Assembly: GCA_002773795.1 (NCBI GenBank)
Contig: PFAD01000007.1
Location: 1 to 57,990 of the forward strand
DNA length: 57,990 nt
Direction: 5' to 3'
From: Chlamydiae bacterium CG10_big_fil_rev_8_21_14_0_10_42_34
Lineage (GTDB): Bacteria; Chlamydiota; Chlamydiia; Chlamydiales; SM23-39
The notes beneath the pieces are model-generated. The model saw only the letters and a program-made list of their open reading frames with translations, was not told the DNA's origin and did no database searches. Position numbers and translations under genes: made by a program. Of the stretch, positions 1-7,895 are shown piece after piece. The number at the start of each line of letters is the position of its first letter. Position 1 is the stretch's first letter.

Positions 1-15
1 AAAAGGATCAATTTT

Positions 16-696
16 ATGGCACCTATCAGTAAATTATCAAGTTGGGAAGCTCAACTTGAACCTGTTCGAAAATTCCCCTGCATTTCTTCAACTCACGCCG
101 TTTTAAATCTACCTGCATTATGTAATTTTTTAAGAGGAGAAATTGGCAAAAGAGACGAAGATCACCCTCCAGTCCAAGAAAAGATAAACACTTTAATTAA
201 CAAAGCATTTTCAGCAAATGTAGCTACAAGAACTGTTGCAATGACCATGATCAACTACATCGCAATGAGATCCCTATGTACCCTTAGTCTTTACGTTAAC
301 GGCGCAATTGGAACTTCAAAGCTAGTTTTATCTGGCCTACACGTATTTAACGACTACAAAACTGCACAAAATTTACTTGAAGAGGGCTTTTTTCATCTTC
401 TCGTGGCAACTACAGATTTTGCAATAGGCAGCTTTGCTCTCATGCGTGGCTCCCTTTCAATCTTTTCTGCAATTGCCCCCCAGCAAGCAAATGAGCTCTT
501 CCAAATGGCCTATAGACCTTGGAATGGGGCAATCGAGCAAGCAGACGACACCGACGAAAGCAAAATGAGCGCAAAACGCAAAGACTATTCCTTACTTCAA
601 GCCTCCGCCGATGCGCTGCAGGTCTTCATCTTACCAAACAACGGCCAAGGTCGCATCCAAGGAGCCCTTGCTGCCTTGAATGGGAAGAAGGAATAA
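16..696 (+). CDS. Hypothetical membrane-associated protein, 226 aa
   Basis: I do not recognise this family. The ATG at 16 has a good ribosome binding site (AAGGA, 8 bases upstream), which supports the start. The protein has a soluble N-terminal third (about 1-70), then moderately hydrophobic stretches near residues 75-105 and 125-160, and a charged polar C-terminus (about 170-226). There is no clear signal peptide. The hydrophobic middle suggests membrane association, perhaps of the kind seen in chlamydial inclusion-membrane or host-directed proteins, but that is inference. A long hairpin and a tRNA-Ser gene follow it. Function unknown; that the ORF is a real gene is fairly secure from the RBS and the length. 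Confidence 0.75.
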   Translation: MAPISKLSSWEAQLEPVRKFPCISSTHAVLNLPALCNFLRGEIGKRDEDHPPVQEKINTLINKAFSANVATRTVAMTMINYIAMRSLCTLSLYVNGAIGTSKLVLSGLHVFNDYKTAQNLLEEGFFHLLVATTDFAIGSFALMRGSLSIFSAIAPQQANELFQMAYRPWNGAIEQADDTDESKMSAKRKDYSLLQASADALQVFILPNNGQGRIQGALAALNGKKE

Positions 697-703
697 AGCC
701 CAA

Positions 704-765
704 AAAGGGTAATTTTAAGGACTGCGCTTGCTGAAAACGGCGATTTGCCTTAAGATTTACCCTTT
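704..765 (+). terminator. Long hairpin between gene 1 and tRNA-Ser, possible terminator
   Basis: AAAGGGTAA at 704-712 pairs with TTACCCTTT at 757-765. Inside it TTAAGG (715-720) pairs with CCTTAA (748-753), leaving a small internal loop and a 27-base apical loop. The hairpin starts 8 bases after the stop of the preceding gene. Only a weak T-run (TTTGTT) follows. It may therefore be a terminator, an RNA processing element or a protein-binding site; the pairing itself is plain in the sequence. Confidence 0.5.
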
Positions 766-772
766 GTTCTGC

Positions 773-861
773 GGAAAGATGGCTGAGTGGCCGAAAGCAC
801 GTCCCTGCTAAGGACGCATACCCCTCAAAGGGTATCGAGGGTTCAAATCCCTCTCTTTCCG
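773..861 (+). tRNA. tRNA-Ser (anticodon GCU)
   Basis: A complete cloverleaf of class II type. The acceptor strands GGAAAGA (773-779) and TCTTTCC (854-860) pair, with G861 as discriminator. The anticodon stem CGTCC/GGACG (800-804, 812-816) encloses loop CTGCTAA, giving anticodon GCU at 807-809, which reads AGC/AGU serine codons. A long variable arm (CCCCTC...GAGG type) and a T-arm with GTTCAAATC are present, as expected for serine tRNAs. The 3' CCA is not encoded, so CCA must be added enzymatically. A run of seven T directly after it may end transcription. Confidence 0.96.
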
Positions 862-931
862 ATTTTTTTAAAAAAACAAATTTACAAAAAAATTTCCATC
901 CCAAAATCAGTTTCTGATATTGTCTTCATTT

Positions 932-3859
932 ATGGCTGAACCGGAAAAGAAAACGCGCATTCCTCCCAACTCAAAAGAATCAGAAATGATGGTTCTTGGA
1001 TGCATGCTGACAAATGTCAATGCGCTCAATATTGCAGCGGACAGCCTTAACGATCTCGATTTTTATTACACTGAACACCAAACAATCTACACCACCTTAA
1101 AAGCAGCTTACCGTGCTGACAAACCAGCTGACATCCACCTGATTGGAGAAGAGCTCAAGCGTCAAAACAAACTCGATGCAATCGGGGGAATCAGCTATCT
1201 CACTACACTTGCACAATACGCTGGAACATCTGCTTTCATCGAAGAATACGTTCAGCTCGTTAGAGAAAAAGCGATCTTACGCCAAATGGTATCCACGGCA
1301 CAAGGGATCGAAAAAGTCGCCCTTGAAGAGCCACCCGATGTACTCGCAGCACTTGATCAAGCGCAATCGCAATTCTTTCAGATCTCGCAAGAAAACCAAA
1401 AGCAAGGTGGGATTACACTCAAAGATCTGATTTCAGGGCTTAAAGCCGAGACAAAACTTCCCTACCTAAAAGAGCTTCAGGAAAGACAACAAACCTTTCA
1501 AGAAAAAGGCCCCGGCGAATCTGGAATTACAGGCATTCCTACTCACTTCATCGACATCGACAAAATGCTCAATGGGTTTAATAACTCCAACTTTATGATC
1601 TTGGCTGCAAGGCCATCGATGGGGAAATGTGTTACTGGCGACACACAAATCCTAAACCCCGAAACTGGGGGGCTATTGCCAATTTCTGAGTTAGTTAAAA
1701 ACCGTAAAGGACAAGTTGTTACACTCGATAAAGACCTGAAACTTAAACAAAAAAGACCTTCAGCCTTTGTTGCAGATGGAGTGAAACCAACATTTAAAAT
1801 CACAACAGCTCTCGGTAAAGAAATTGAAGCAACAGCTGTACACCCCCTTTTAACACTTCAAGGGTGGAAACGTCTTGAAGAGCTAAAAGTAACTGATAGG
1901 ATAGCCATCCCTCGACGGCTTCCATTTTTTGGAAAAAATAAATGGCCTGAGCATCGGTTAAAAATGCTGGCGTATTTAATTGCTGATGGCAACTTAACAA
2001 ACCTGCAGCCCCGATTTACGAATGTAAATCCAAAAATTGTTGCTGACTTTGAAAGTGCTGCACACAAATTTGGCCCCATCAGAGTGCGAAAAGAAAAATC
2101 TAGAGATCGAGCTCCCACCTATTCAATCGCCCTCGAACGTGGCGCTCTTGCTCACGCAAGAGATCGTTTTGCGCAATCTTTTCAATCTTTATCGCGCGCA
2201 AAAAAACAAATAGCTAATCAAGTGTTAAGCAGTCTGGGGACATACTCAAAACATTTAGTGTATCAATGGGGATACGGCGGATGCATGCCTACAAAAAAAG
2301 TAGCTCTTGCATTAGAGGAACAAATTCCCGAACTCCCTTCTTTATCTGATCTGGTCAGAGACAATCCTGTTACAGAAATGATCAAAGAATTAGGCCTTTT
2401 GGGCAAAGATTCTCATCAAAAGTTTCTCCCAAAGCCGATTTTTGAACTGTCACAAGAAAACCTCGCCTTATTTATAAATCGGCTTTTTTCATGTGACGGA
2501 ACTGCTTATGTGGCAAACTGCGCAGGCCGGCCATTTCCAGTAATTGCATACAGCAGCGTATCAAAACCTTTAATTCAGCAGCTTCAGCACCTTCTCTTGC
2601 GCTTTGGAATTATTTCTAAAGTTCGTGCAAAAAAAACGACTTGCAACCACAAAAATTTTCCCTCTTTTGAATTAGAAATCCACGCAAAAGAAGATCTCAT
2701 CACTTTTTGTGAGCAAATAGGCATTTACGGAAAAGAAGAAGCTGTTAGTGCAGTCCTTAAACAAGCCCAAAATACAAATTCTGGATGGACAAAAGATTCT
2801 ATCCCCATTGAAATATGGGAAATGATACGCGCCAAGAAAGGAAATAGAAGCTGGCCCAATCTTTTTAAAGCAAAAGGGCTTATTCCTCCCTCTAATCAAC
2901 ACGACGGCAAACGCTGCATCCGAAGAGATACCTTACAAAAAATTGCACATGTGCTTGATGACCCAGAACTAATGCAAATCGCCACATCCGATCTGTATTG
3001 GGATCGCATCACTGAAATTATACCCACTGGCGAAAAAGAAGTTTTTGACTTATCTGTTGAAACCACACACAATTTCGTCGCCAACGACATAATCGTCCAC
3101 AATACCGCCATTGCGATCAACCTTGCAGAAAACATCTGCTTCCGCGATCACATTCCAGTTGGATTCTTCTCTCTTGAGATGGGTGCATCGCAAATTTTAC
3201 ACCGTATTATCAGCTCGCAAGCAGAAGTTGAGTCTGAAAAAATCTTAACGGGTAGCTTAAGCGGGTCTGAATACCAAAGAGTTGTTGCCGCAGTCAACAT
3301 GATGCAAAAAGATGTAATGATCATCGACGATCAACCTGGTCTCAAAATTACCGACATCAGAGCCCGCGCACGCAGAATGAAAGAAGCCTACAACGTCGGT
3401 TTCATCGTGATCGACTACCTTCAACTTATTTCTGGATCAGGCAACGGCCGAACAAGTGAGAATCGCCAAACAGAAATTTCTGAAATTTCTCGAATGCTCA
3501 AAACGCTTGCGAGAGAGCTCAATATTCCCATTCTTTGTGCAGCTCAGCTCTCGCGGAAAGTTGAAGAGCGACCAGGACACAGACCCATGATGAGCGACTT
3601 AAGAGAATCGGGCTCCTTGGAACAAGATGCAGACGTTGTCATGATGCTCTTTAGAAGAGATTATTATGATAAGTATGATAAGCCAGGTCTTGCCGAACTG
3701 ATCATCTCCAAAAACCGGCACGGGCCTGTAGGAGATGTGCAACTTGTATTCCGCAAAGAAATTGGCCAGTTCGCAAACTACACTCCGATCCAAGGCGGCG
3801 CTGAAATGGCTAAGGGCAATACCGAAGCATTTTCCGCCTTTTCCCCAGAAGATAATTAA
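932..3859 (+). CDS. dnaB: Replicative DNA helicase DnaB precursor with in-frame intein
   Basis: Ring helicase that unwinds DNA at the replication fork and binds primase. After splicing, the exteins join into an ordinary DnaB. The N-terminal DnaB domain starts IPPNSKESEMMVLGCML. The RecA-like ATPase domain has its P-loop interrupted: ARPSMGK, then the intein, then TAIAINLAE. Downstream are Walker B (FIVIDYLQL), the SDLRESGSLEQDADVV segment, and SKNRHGPVGDVQL near the end. An in-frame TTG at 920 could add four residues (MSSF); neither start has a clear Shine-Dalgarno, and I prefer ATG 932. The gene lies between tRNA-Ser and a ribosomal protein gene/mnmG, the order I recall in Chlamydia. The insertion makes the ORF about twice the usual length of roughly 470 aa. 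Confidence 0.97.
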   Translation: MAEPEKKTRIPPNSKESEMMVLGCMLTNVNALNIAADSLNDLDFYYTEHQTIYTTLKAAYRADKPADIHLIGEELKRQNKLDAIGGISYLTTLAQYAGTSAFIEEYVQLVREKAILRQMVSTAQGIEKVALEEPPDVLAALDQAQSQFFQISQENQKQGGITLKDLISGLKAETKLPYLKELQERQQTFQEKGPGESGITGIPTHFIDIDKMLNGFNNSNFMILAARPSMGKCVTGDTQILNPETGGLLPISELVKNRKGQVVTLDKDLKLKQKRPSAFVADGVKPTFKITTALGKEIEATAVHPLLTLQGWKRLEELKVTDRIAIPRRLPFFGKNKWPEHRLKMLAYLIADGNLTNLQPRFTNVNPKIVADFESAAHKFGPIRVRKEKSRDRAPTYSIALERGALAHARDRFAQSFQSLSRAKKQIANQVLSSLGTYSKHLVYQWGYGGCMPTKKVALALEEQIPELPSLSDLVRDNPVTEMIKELGLLGKDSHQKFLPKPIFELSQENLALFINRLFSCDGTAYVANCAGRPFPVIAYSSVSKPLIQQLQHLLLRFGIISKVRAKKTTCNHKNFPSFELEIHAKEDLITFCEQIGIYGKEEAVSAVLKQAQNTNSGWTKDSIPIEIWEMIRAKKGNRSWPNLFKAKGLIPPSNQHDGKRCIRRDTLQKIAHVLDDPELMQIATSDLYWDRITEIIPTGEKEVFDLSVETTHNFVANDIIVHNTAIAINLAENICFRDHIPVGFFSLEMGASQILHRIISSQAEVESEKILTGSLSGSEYQRVVAAVNMMQKDVMIIDDQPGLKITDIRARARRMKEAYNVGFIVIDYLQLISGSGNGRTSENRQTEISEISRMLKTLARELNIPILCAAQLSRKVEERPGHRPMMSDLRESGSLEQDADVVMMLFRRDYYDKYDKPGLAELIISKNRHGPVGDVQLVFRKEIGQFANYTPIQGGAEMAKGNTEAFSAFSPEDN
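1628..3103 (+). other. Intein with LAGLIDADG endonuclease domain in the DnaB P-loop
   Basis: 492-codon protein intron. It begins with Cys in block A (CVTGDTQIL), has block B with the T-x-x-H pattern (EATAVHPLL), and ends with block F (VFDLSVETTHNFVAND) and block G (IIVHN), followed by Thr as the +1 extein residue. Between the splicing blocks are two dodecapeptide-type motifs, LAYLIADGNL near precursor residue 352 and LFSCDGTAYV near 520. This is therefore a full-length bifunctional intein, not a mini-intein. It sits directly after the catalytic Lys of Walker A (GK^C...HN^T), so ATPase activity depends on splicing. Splicing residues look intact. Whether the endonuclease is active cannot be told from sequence alone, but the acidic residue is kept in both motifs. 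Confidence 0.97.
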
Positions 3860-3943
3860 AATTCCGGCTTGTCTTTACTTTTAGGCTCCAATCTTTTAAA
3901 ATGTCCCTATCTCTTAGAAAAGCTTTTTGAATGAAGGGTAAAC

Positions 3944-4033
3944 ATGGCCTCAGTAAAGAAAAAACGACGCGCTAAAATCGCAAAGCACAAGCGCAAAAAG
4001 CGCAGACGCCGCGATCGCCATAAGAAGAAGTAA
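3944..4033 (+). CDS. Small basic ribosomal protein, bS22/AURKAIP1-COX24-like, 29 aa
   Basis: A 29-codon ORF, MASVKKKRR...DRHKKK, of which about two thirds of the residues are Lys, Arg or His. It resembles the very small ribosome-bound proteins of the AURKAIP1/COX24 domain family (bS22 in mycobacteria, with similar forms in Bacteroidota and Chlamydiae), which sit near the decoding centre of the 30S subunit. The pattern K-K-R-R-x-K-x-x-K-H-K matches that family. A purine-rich AAGG motif precedes the ATG, and a strong terminator follows 17 bases after the stop. The position between dnaB and mnmG supports a conserved chlamydial gene. Annotation programs often miss it because of its size. Confidence 0.85.
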   Translation: MASVKKKRRAKIAKHKRKKRRRRDRHKKK

Positions 4034-4050
4034 TGTAAATTCTTATTTTA

Positions 4051-4086
4051 GCCCCCTCTCAAAAGATTTTTTTGGTGGGGGCTTTT
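4051..4086 (+). terminator. Rho-independent terminator ending at the mnmG start
   Basis: GCCCCC (4051-4056) pairs with GGGGGC (4077-4082) and is followed by TTTT. It ends the transcript of the small ribosomal protein gene. Its 3' arm (GGTGGGGGC) is also the only Shine-Dalgarno-like sequence before mnmG ATG 4091, so the hairpin may influence mnmG expression. Confidence 0.8.
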
Positions 4087-4090
4087 GATT

Positions 4091-5914
4091 ATGTGGAAGT
4101 ATCCGAAAATTTTTGATGTCCTAGTCATTGGTGCGGGTCATGCAGGCTGCGAAGCTGCGCATGCTGCCGCTCGAATGGGTGCATCCACACTCCTTCTCAC
4201 AATGAATCTCGATACCATCGGAAAAATGAGTTGTAATCCTTCTATTGGAGGGACTGCAAAAGGACATATCGTCCGCGAAATTGATGCTCTCGGAGGTCTC
4301 ATGGGCAAAGTAGCCGACCGAAGAAGCATCCAGTTCAGAATGCTCAACGCCTCAAAAGGGCCCGCTGTCCGCTCTCCAAGATCCCAAGCAGATAAAGCGA
4401 TGTACGCCCAAGAGATGAAATGGCGGCTTGAAAAAACCGAGAATCTCGAGATCAAACAAGGGACAACTGAGTCACTTGTCGTCGAAAAGGGCAAAGTCGT
4501 AGGAGTCATCACCCAGGAAGGGGTTCAATACTCTGCAAAAACTGTCATCCTCTCTTCGGGAACTTTTATGAGAGGCTTGCTGCACATCGGGCAAACAAAT
4601 TTCTCAGGTGGACGGGGAGGCGACAAGGCGGCAACGGGTCTCAGCCCTTGCTTAGAGTCTTTGGGCTTTCATCTCGATCGACTCAAGACGGGAACACCTC
4701 CAAGAATCAATCGAAGAAGTGTCGATTTTTCAAAGTGTGAAGAGCAACCAGGAGATGTTGGGGTTCGATTTTCCTACGATGAACCTGAAGAACAAATGGC
4801 TCAAGTTTCCTGCCATATCACTTATACAACACCCGAAACGCATGAAATCATCCGTCAAAACTTGGATCGCTCTCCTATGTACGGCAGCGGAACAATTAAA
4901 GGTGTTGGGCCTAGATACTGTCCGTCTATTGAGGATAAAGTTGTCCGCTTTGCAGAAAAAGATCGCCACCAACTATTTTTAGAACCAGAAGGCCTTACAA
5001 CTGAAGAGATCTATGTCAATGGGATCTCCTCATCACTTCCCTTTGACGTCCAACTCGCCCTCATCCATAGCTGCGTAGGGCTAGAAAGGGCAGAAATTAT
5101 GCGCCCCGCCTACGCAATTGAGTACGACTTTGTAAAAAGCGACCAGATCTATCCAACATTAGAAACAAAAAGGGTAGAAGGCCTCTTCTTAGCAGGTCAG
5201 GTTAATGGAACAACAGGGTACGAAGAGGCGGCAGCACAAGGACTGGTTGCAGGCATTAACGCAGCGTGTAAATGTTTAGGCAAAGACCCGTTCATTATGA
5301 AACGCAGCGACAGTTATATCGGAGTGATGATCGATGATCTCATCCGTTTTGAATTAACTGAGCCTTATCGAATGTTTACGAGTAGAGCAGAACACCGCCT
5401 CCTCCTTCGCCAAGACAATGCTGATTTACGCTTAAGACCCCTCGCCTACGATTTGGGGATGATCTCTCGAGAACAATATGATAGAGCCATCTACAAGCAG
5501 CAAACCATCGAGAGCGAGACGAAGAGATTGGCCCGCGCCTTTAAAACAATTGAAGGAAGAGGAACTAGCTTAGCGCAGCTCATCAGCAGACCAGACTGGG
5601 ATTACCTTCAAGCTCTCGCACAATTTCCCGAACAAGTGAGCGATTTCGGCCCAGATATCAACTCGCAAATTGAACTTCACTTAAAGTACTCTGGCTATAT
5701 TGAAAGACAAAAAAAAGATGTCGCTAAACTAGAAAATCTCGATTCCATTCGGATCCCAAGAGAGTGGGATTATACACAAATTGTGGGTCTAAGAGCCGAA
5801 GCTCTACAAAAATTTGCCCGATTTACTCCAGATAACCTGGGGCAGGCCTCTAGAATCTCAGGAATTACCCCTGCCGACATTTCGATCTTGCTCATCTCAC
5901 TACAAAAGAGGTAA
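4091..5914 (+). CDS. mnmG: tRNA U34 carboxymethylaminomethyl modification enzyme MnmG (GidA)
   Basis: FAD-dependent enzyme that works with the GTPase MnmE to install carboxymethylaminomethyl groups at the wobble uridine of tRNAs. At 607 aa it is close to the family's usual length. The N-terminus carries the dinucleotide-binding fold VLVIGAGHAGCEAAHAA, followed by the family signatures MSCNPSIGGTAKGHIVREID and, around residue 175, SGGRGGDKAATGLSPCLE. LFLAGQVNGTTGYEEAAAQG marks the second FAD-contacting region. The helical C-terminal domain (about 420-607) binds tRNA and MnmE. ATG 4091 is chosen over an in-frame TTG at 4085 because the protein then begins MWKYPKIFDVLVIGAG, as is typical. A receiver-type gene follows 10 bases downstream and may be co-transcribed. 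Confidence 0.97.
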   Translation: MWKYPKIFDVLVIGAGHAGCEAAHAAARMGASTLLLTMNLDTIGKMSCNPSIGGTAKGHIVREIDALGGLMGKVADRRSIQFRMLNASKGPAVRSPRSQADKAMYAQEMKWRLEKTENLEIKQGTTESLVVEKGKVVGVITQEGVQYSAKTVILSSGTFMRGLLHIGQTNFSGGRGGDKAATGLSPCLESLGFHLDRLKTGTPPRINRRSVDFSKCEEQPGDVGVRFSYDEPEEQMAQVSCHITYTTPETHEIIRQNLDRSPMYGSGTIKGVGPRYCPSIEDKVVRFAEKDRHQLFLEPEGLTTEEIYVNGISSSLPFDVQLALIHSCVGLERAEIMRPAYAIEYDFVKSDQIYPTLETKRVEGLFLAGQVNGTTGYEEAAAQGLVAGINAACKCLGKDPFIMKRSDSYIGVMIDDLIRFELTEPYRMFTSRAEHRLLLRQDNADLRLRPLAYDLGMISREQYDRAIYKQQTIESETKRLARAFKTIEGRGTSLAQLISRPDWDYLQALAQFPEQVSDFGPDINSQIELHLKYSGYIERQKKDVAKLENLDSIRIPREWDYTQIVGLRAEALQKFARFTPDNLGQASRISGITPADISILLISLQKR

Positions 5915-5924
5915 AACAAGAGGT

Positions 5925-6824
5925 ATGTCTAAACAACTTCGACTCCCCACTCTTTTGGTCATCTCAGACAATCCTTCAATCCGTTTTTGGATTAAAAAAC
6001 ATCTCGACGATGAGTTTTTTATTATTACCGCCGAGCGAGAACAAGAAGCGATTAGCGCACTGAATGCAAAAATTGATTTTATCATCGTTGATGCAAACTT
6101 TGAAGGGTGCGACGCAATTGAGCTTTGTGAAAAATTAAGTAAAGAAACGAGAAAAAACCTTATCCCCATCTTACTCATTACGGGCAGACTCAAAAAATCA
6201 TACCGCGACAAAGCAACTCGTGCTGGCGTTACCCACTTTTTAAGTGATCAACTCGATTTAGATGAACTTAAAACCCGTATCGCCCAAGGATTTAAATCGG
6301 CATCTGTTAGACAAAAAACAGAAGATCTTGGCAAGTCACTTAAAATGCCTAAAATCACCACAAATGGCTCATTAAAAAAGAAGTTCATCTTAAATGAACA
6401 AGCGATCCAACTCCTCGCTGCCGCCAAAGAAAAAAACCTACCCACAGCTTTGCTCCTTCTTCGAATCGATCTTCAAGAACAACTCAATAAAAATGATCTC
6501 CTCACACACCTTTCTGATTACATCAATACACTTTTGCGCGAAAAAGACATCCTCCTTCCGGCACCTGATGATGGACTCATTGTTCTTCTTTCAAACACAC
6601 CCATCGATGCAGCGAACATGGTTGCTAAAAAGCTTCAGCACAAAATCCACGAACAGCTTTTTGTGACAAAAGAGGGCAAAACACACCTCACAGTATCCAT
6701 TGCGGTATCTTCAATAGAGGCGAGTGAAAAAAGCTTTAATACCATGCTTGATTCAGCCGCCAAGTCGCTCAAAGCACATTCCGAAACAAACCTGATTATC
6801 TCAACTGACCAGGAGTCATCATGA
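5925..6824 (+). CDS. Receiver-like plus degenerate GGDEF-like protein
   Basis: 299-residue protein with two regions. Residues 1-125 look like a response-regulator receiver: LLVISDNPSIRFWIKKHL, then a conserved phosphoacceptor-like Asp in IDFIIVDANFEG, then PILLITGR. The acidic pair near the N-terminus is altered (S-D-N) and the conserved Lys region reads HFLSDQ, so phosphorylation is doubtful. Residues 165-295 resemble a diguanylate cyclase fold, with LLRIDLQEQLN, then PAPDDGLIVLL where GGDEF would stand, then HLTVSIAVSSIEAS. The signature is lost, so cyclase activity is unlikely. The start at ATG 5925 has an AGAGGT motif directly before it; a longer ORF begins inside mnmG but lacks support. 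Its stop overlaps the next ATG. It may be a signalling scaffold; function unknown. Confidence 0.75.
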   Translation: MSKQLRLPTLLVISDNPSIRFWIKKHLDDEFFIITAEREQEAISALNAKIDFIIVDANFEGCDAIELCEKLSKETRKNLIPILLITGRLKKSYRDKATRAGVTHFLSDQLDLDELKTRIAQGFKSASVRQKTEDLGKSLKMPKITTNGSLKKKFILNEQAIQLLAAAKEKNLPTALLLLRIDLQEQLNKNDLLTHLSDYINTLLREKDILLPAPDDGLIVLLSNTPIDAANMVAKKLQHKIHEQLFVTKEGKTHLTVSIAVSSIEASEKSFNTMLDSAAKSLKAHSETNLIISTDQESS

Positions 6825-7183
6825 AATTCCTCTTTGTTCTCCTTACATTCACAACGCTCTTTGCTCAAGAAACGCATAAACTTCCTATGCCACAGGCCAC
6901 ACCATCTGTCGCTGCGGCCTCAACGACTAACGACAAAAACATCTTGATCATCGAGCCTAAAGCAAGAGCGGGAGATTTTGTGCAAGCATTTGATCTTTTG
7001 CGCAAAGACAAGCCAACGCTTAAAATTATGCTCCGCACATCGAATCACTTAATTGTAAACGTAACAGATATCACAGCCTCTACAGGCGGAACACTTATGT
7101 ATATAAAGACTCTTTCCAACCAAGGGACACGTATTCAAGTCGTGCCGCTTGAAGAGATCATGGAGATCGCATATTCGCCCTAA
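6821..7183 (+). CDS. Small exported protein of unknown function, 120 aa
   Basis: Starts at an ATGA overlap with the preceding gene, which suggests translational coupling. The N-terminus MKFLFVLLTFTTLFAQETH is a short signal peptide, probably cut after FAQ or nearby, so the mature protein should be periplasmic or surface-exposed. A low-complexity Pro/Ala/Ser segment (about 22-40) leads to a compact alpha/beta region, NILIIEPKARAGDFVQAFDLL ... LEEIMEIAYSP. I do not recognise a domain. The next gene, lplA, overlaps its 3' end by 35 bases, so the three genes probably form one operon behind mnmG. Confidence 0.75.
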   Translation: MKFLFVLLTFTTLFAQETHKLPMPQATPSVAAASTTNDKNILIIEPKARAGDFVQAFDLLRKDKPTLKIMLRTSNHLIVNVTDITASTGGTLMYIKTLSNQGTRIQVVPLEEIMEIAYSP

Positions 7184-7877
7184 TCTCCACCTCATTCACT
7201 TAAAAAACATCCCCATCTTCAAGCAGTTGCAGCTCGAAGAGGGGCTTCTTCGCTCTGATGATAGAAATTTTCTCATTATCAATGAAGGATCCCCACGCTC
7301 AATCGTCATGGGAATATCGGGAAAACCAGAAGAGCTCATCCACACTGCAAGTGTAAAACAAGACAAAATCCCCGTGATCAAGCGCTTTAGCGGAGGCGGA
7401 ACCGTCATTGTGGATGAAAACACTCTCTTTATCTCATTTATCTTATCCAAAGATGCACTCGATATTCATCCCTATCCCGAGCCCATCCTGCGCTGGTCAG
7501 CTGACCTATATAAAGATGCATGGAAAATCCCTAACTTTCACTTAAGGGAAAACGATTATTGTATCGGAGAGAAAAAATGTGGTGGCAACGCGCAATATAT
7601 CAAAAAAGATCGATGGCTCCATCATACCTCATTCCTCTGGGACTATACCCATTCCAATATGAACTACCTTCTCATGCCAGCCAAAAGACCGAAGTATCGC
7701 CAAGATCGAGACCACTTAGACTTTCTTACCCCGCTAAAAGAGCACACAATCTCACAAAAAACACTCATTGAAAACCTGAAAGAAACGATTGTAAAGCAGC
7801 TTTACATTTCAGAATTTGATATCACTTCTTGGGAACCTAAAGCACACAGACAGTCAGCACACCTGATCAATCTATAG
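7149..7877 (+). CDS. lplA: Lipoate-protein ligase A family protein
   Basis: Attaches lipoate to E2 or H proteins of 2-oxoacid dehydrogenases, or moves octanoyl/lipoyl groups, in the cytoplasm. The biotin/lipoyl-ligase fold is shown by IKRFSGGGTVIVDENTLFIS (the R-x-S-G-G-G-T loop) and by IGEKKCGGNAQYIKK with the lysine expected to contact the acyl-adenylate. There is no room for the C-terminal accessory domain of E. coli LplA, so this is the short form (about 230-242 aa), as I recall for chlamydial LplA downstream of gidA. The start is uncertain: TTG 7149 is the only common start codon before the conserved region, and it lies within the previous gene. One of the window's 17-bp palindromes lies inside the gene at 7790. 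Confidence 0.88.
   Translation: MKRSWRSHIRPNLHLIHLKNIPIFKQLQLEEGLLRSDDRNFLIINEGSPRSIVMGISGKPEELIHTASVKQDKIPVIKRFSGGGTVIVDENTLFISFILSKDALDIHPYPEPILRWSADLYKDAWKIPNFHLRENDYCIGEKKCGGNAQYIKKDRWLHHTSFLWDYTHSNMNYLLMPAKRPKYRQDRDHLDFLTPLKEHTISQKTLIENLKETIVKQLYISEFDITSWEPKAHRQSAHLINL
7790..7806. repeat. 17-bp palindrome TGTAAAGCNGCTTTACA, copy 1 (N=A)
   Basis: Perfect 8+1+8 palindrome inside lplA, read as V-K-Q-L-Y. It is one of five copies in the window. Confidence 0.85.
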
Positions 7878-7895
7878 CCGTCAAACAAACAAGAG

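Noticed and set aside
4138-4512. 124-codon minus-strand ORF
   Set aside because: Shadow of mnmG, whose family motifs occupy the plus strand here.
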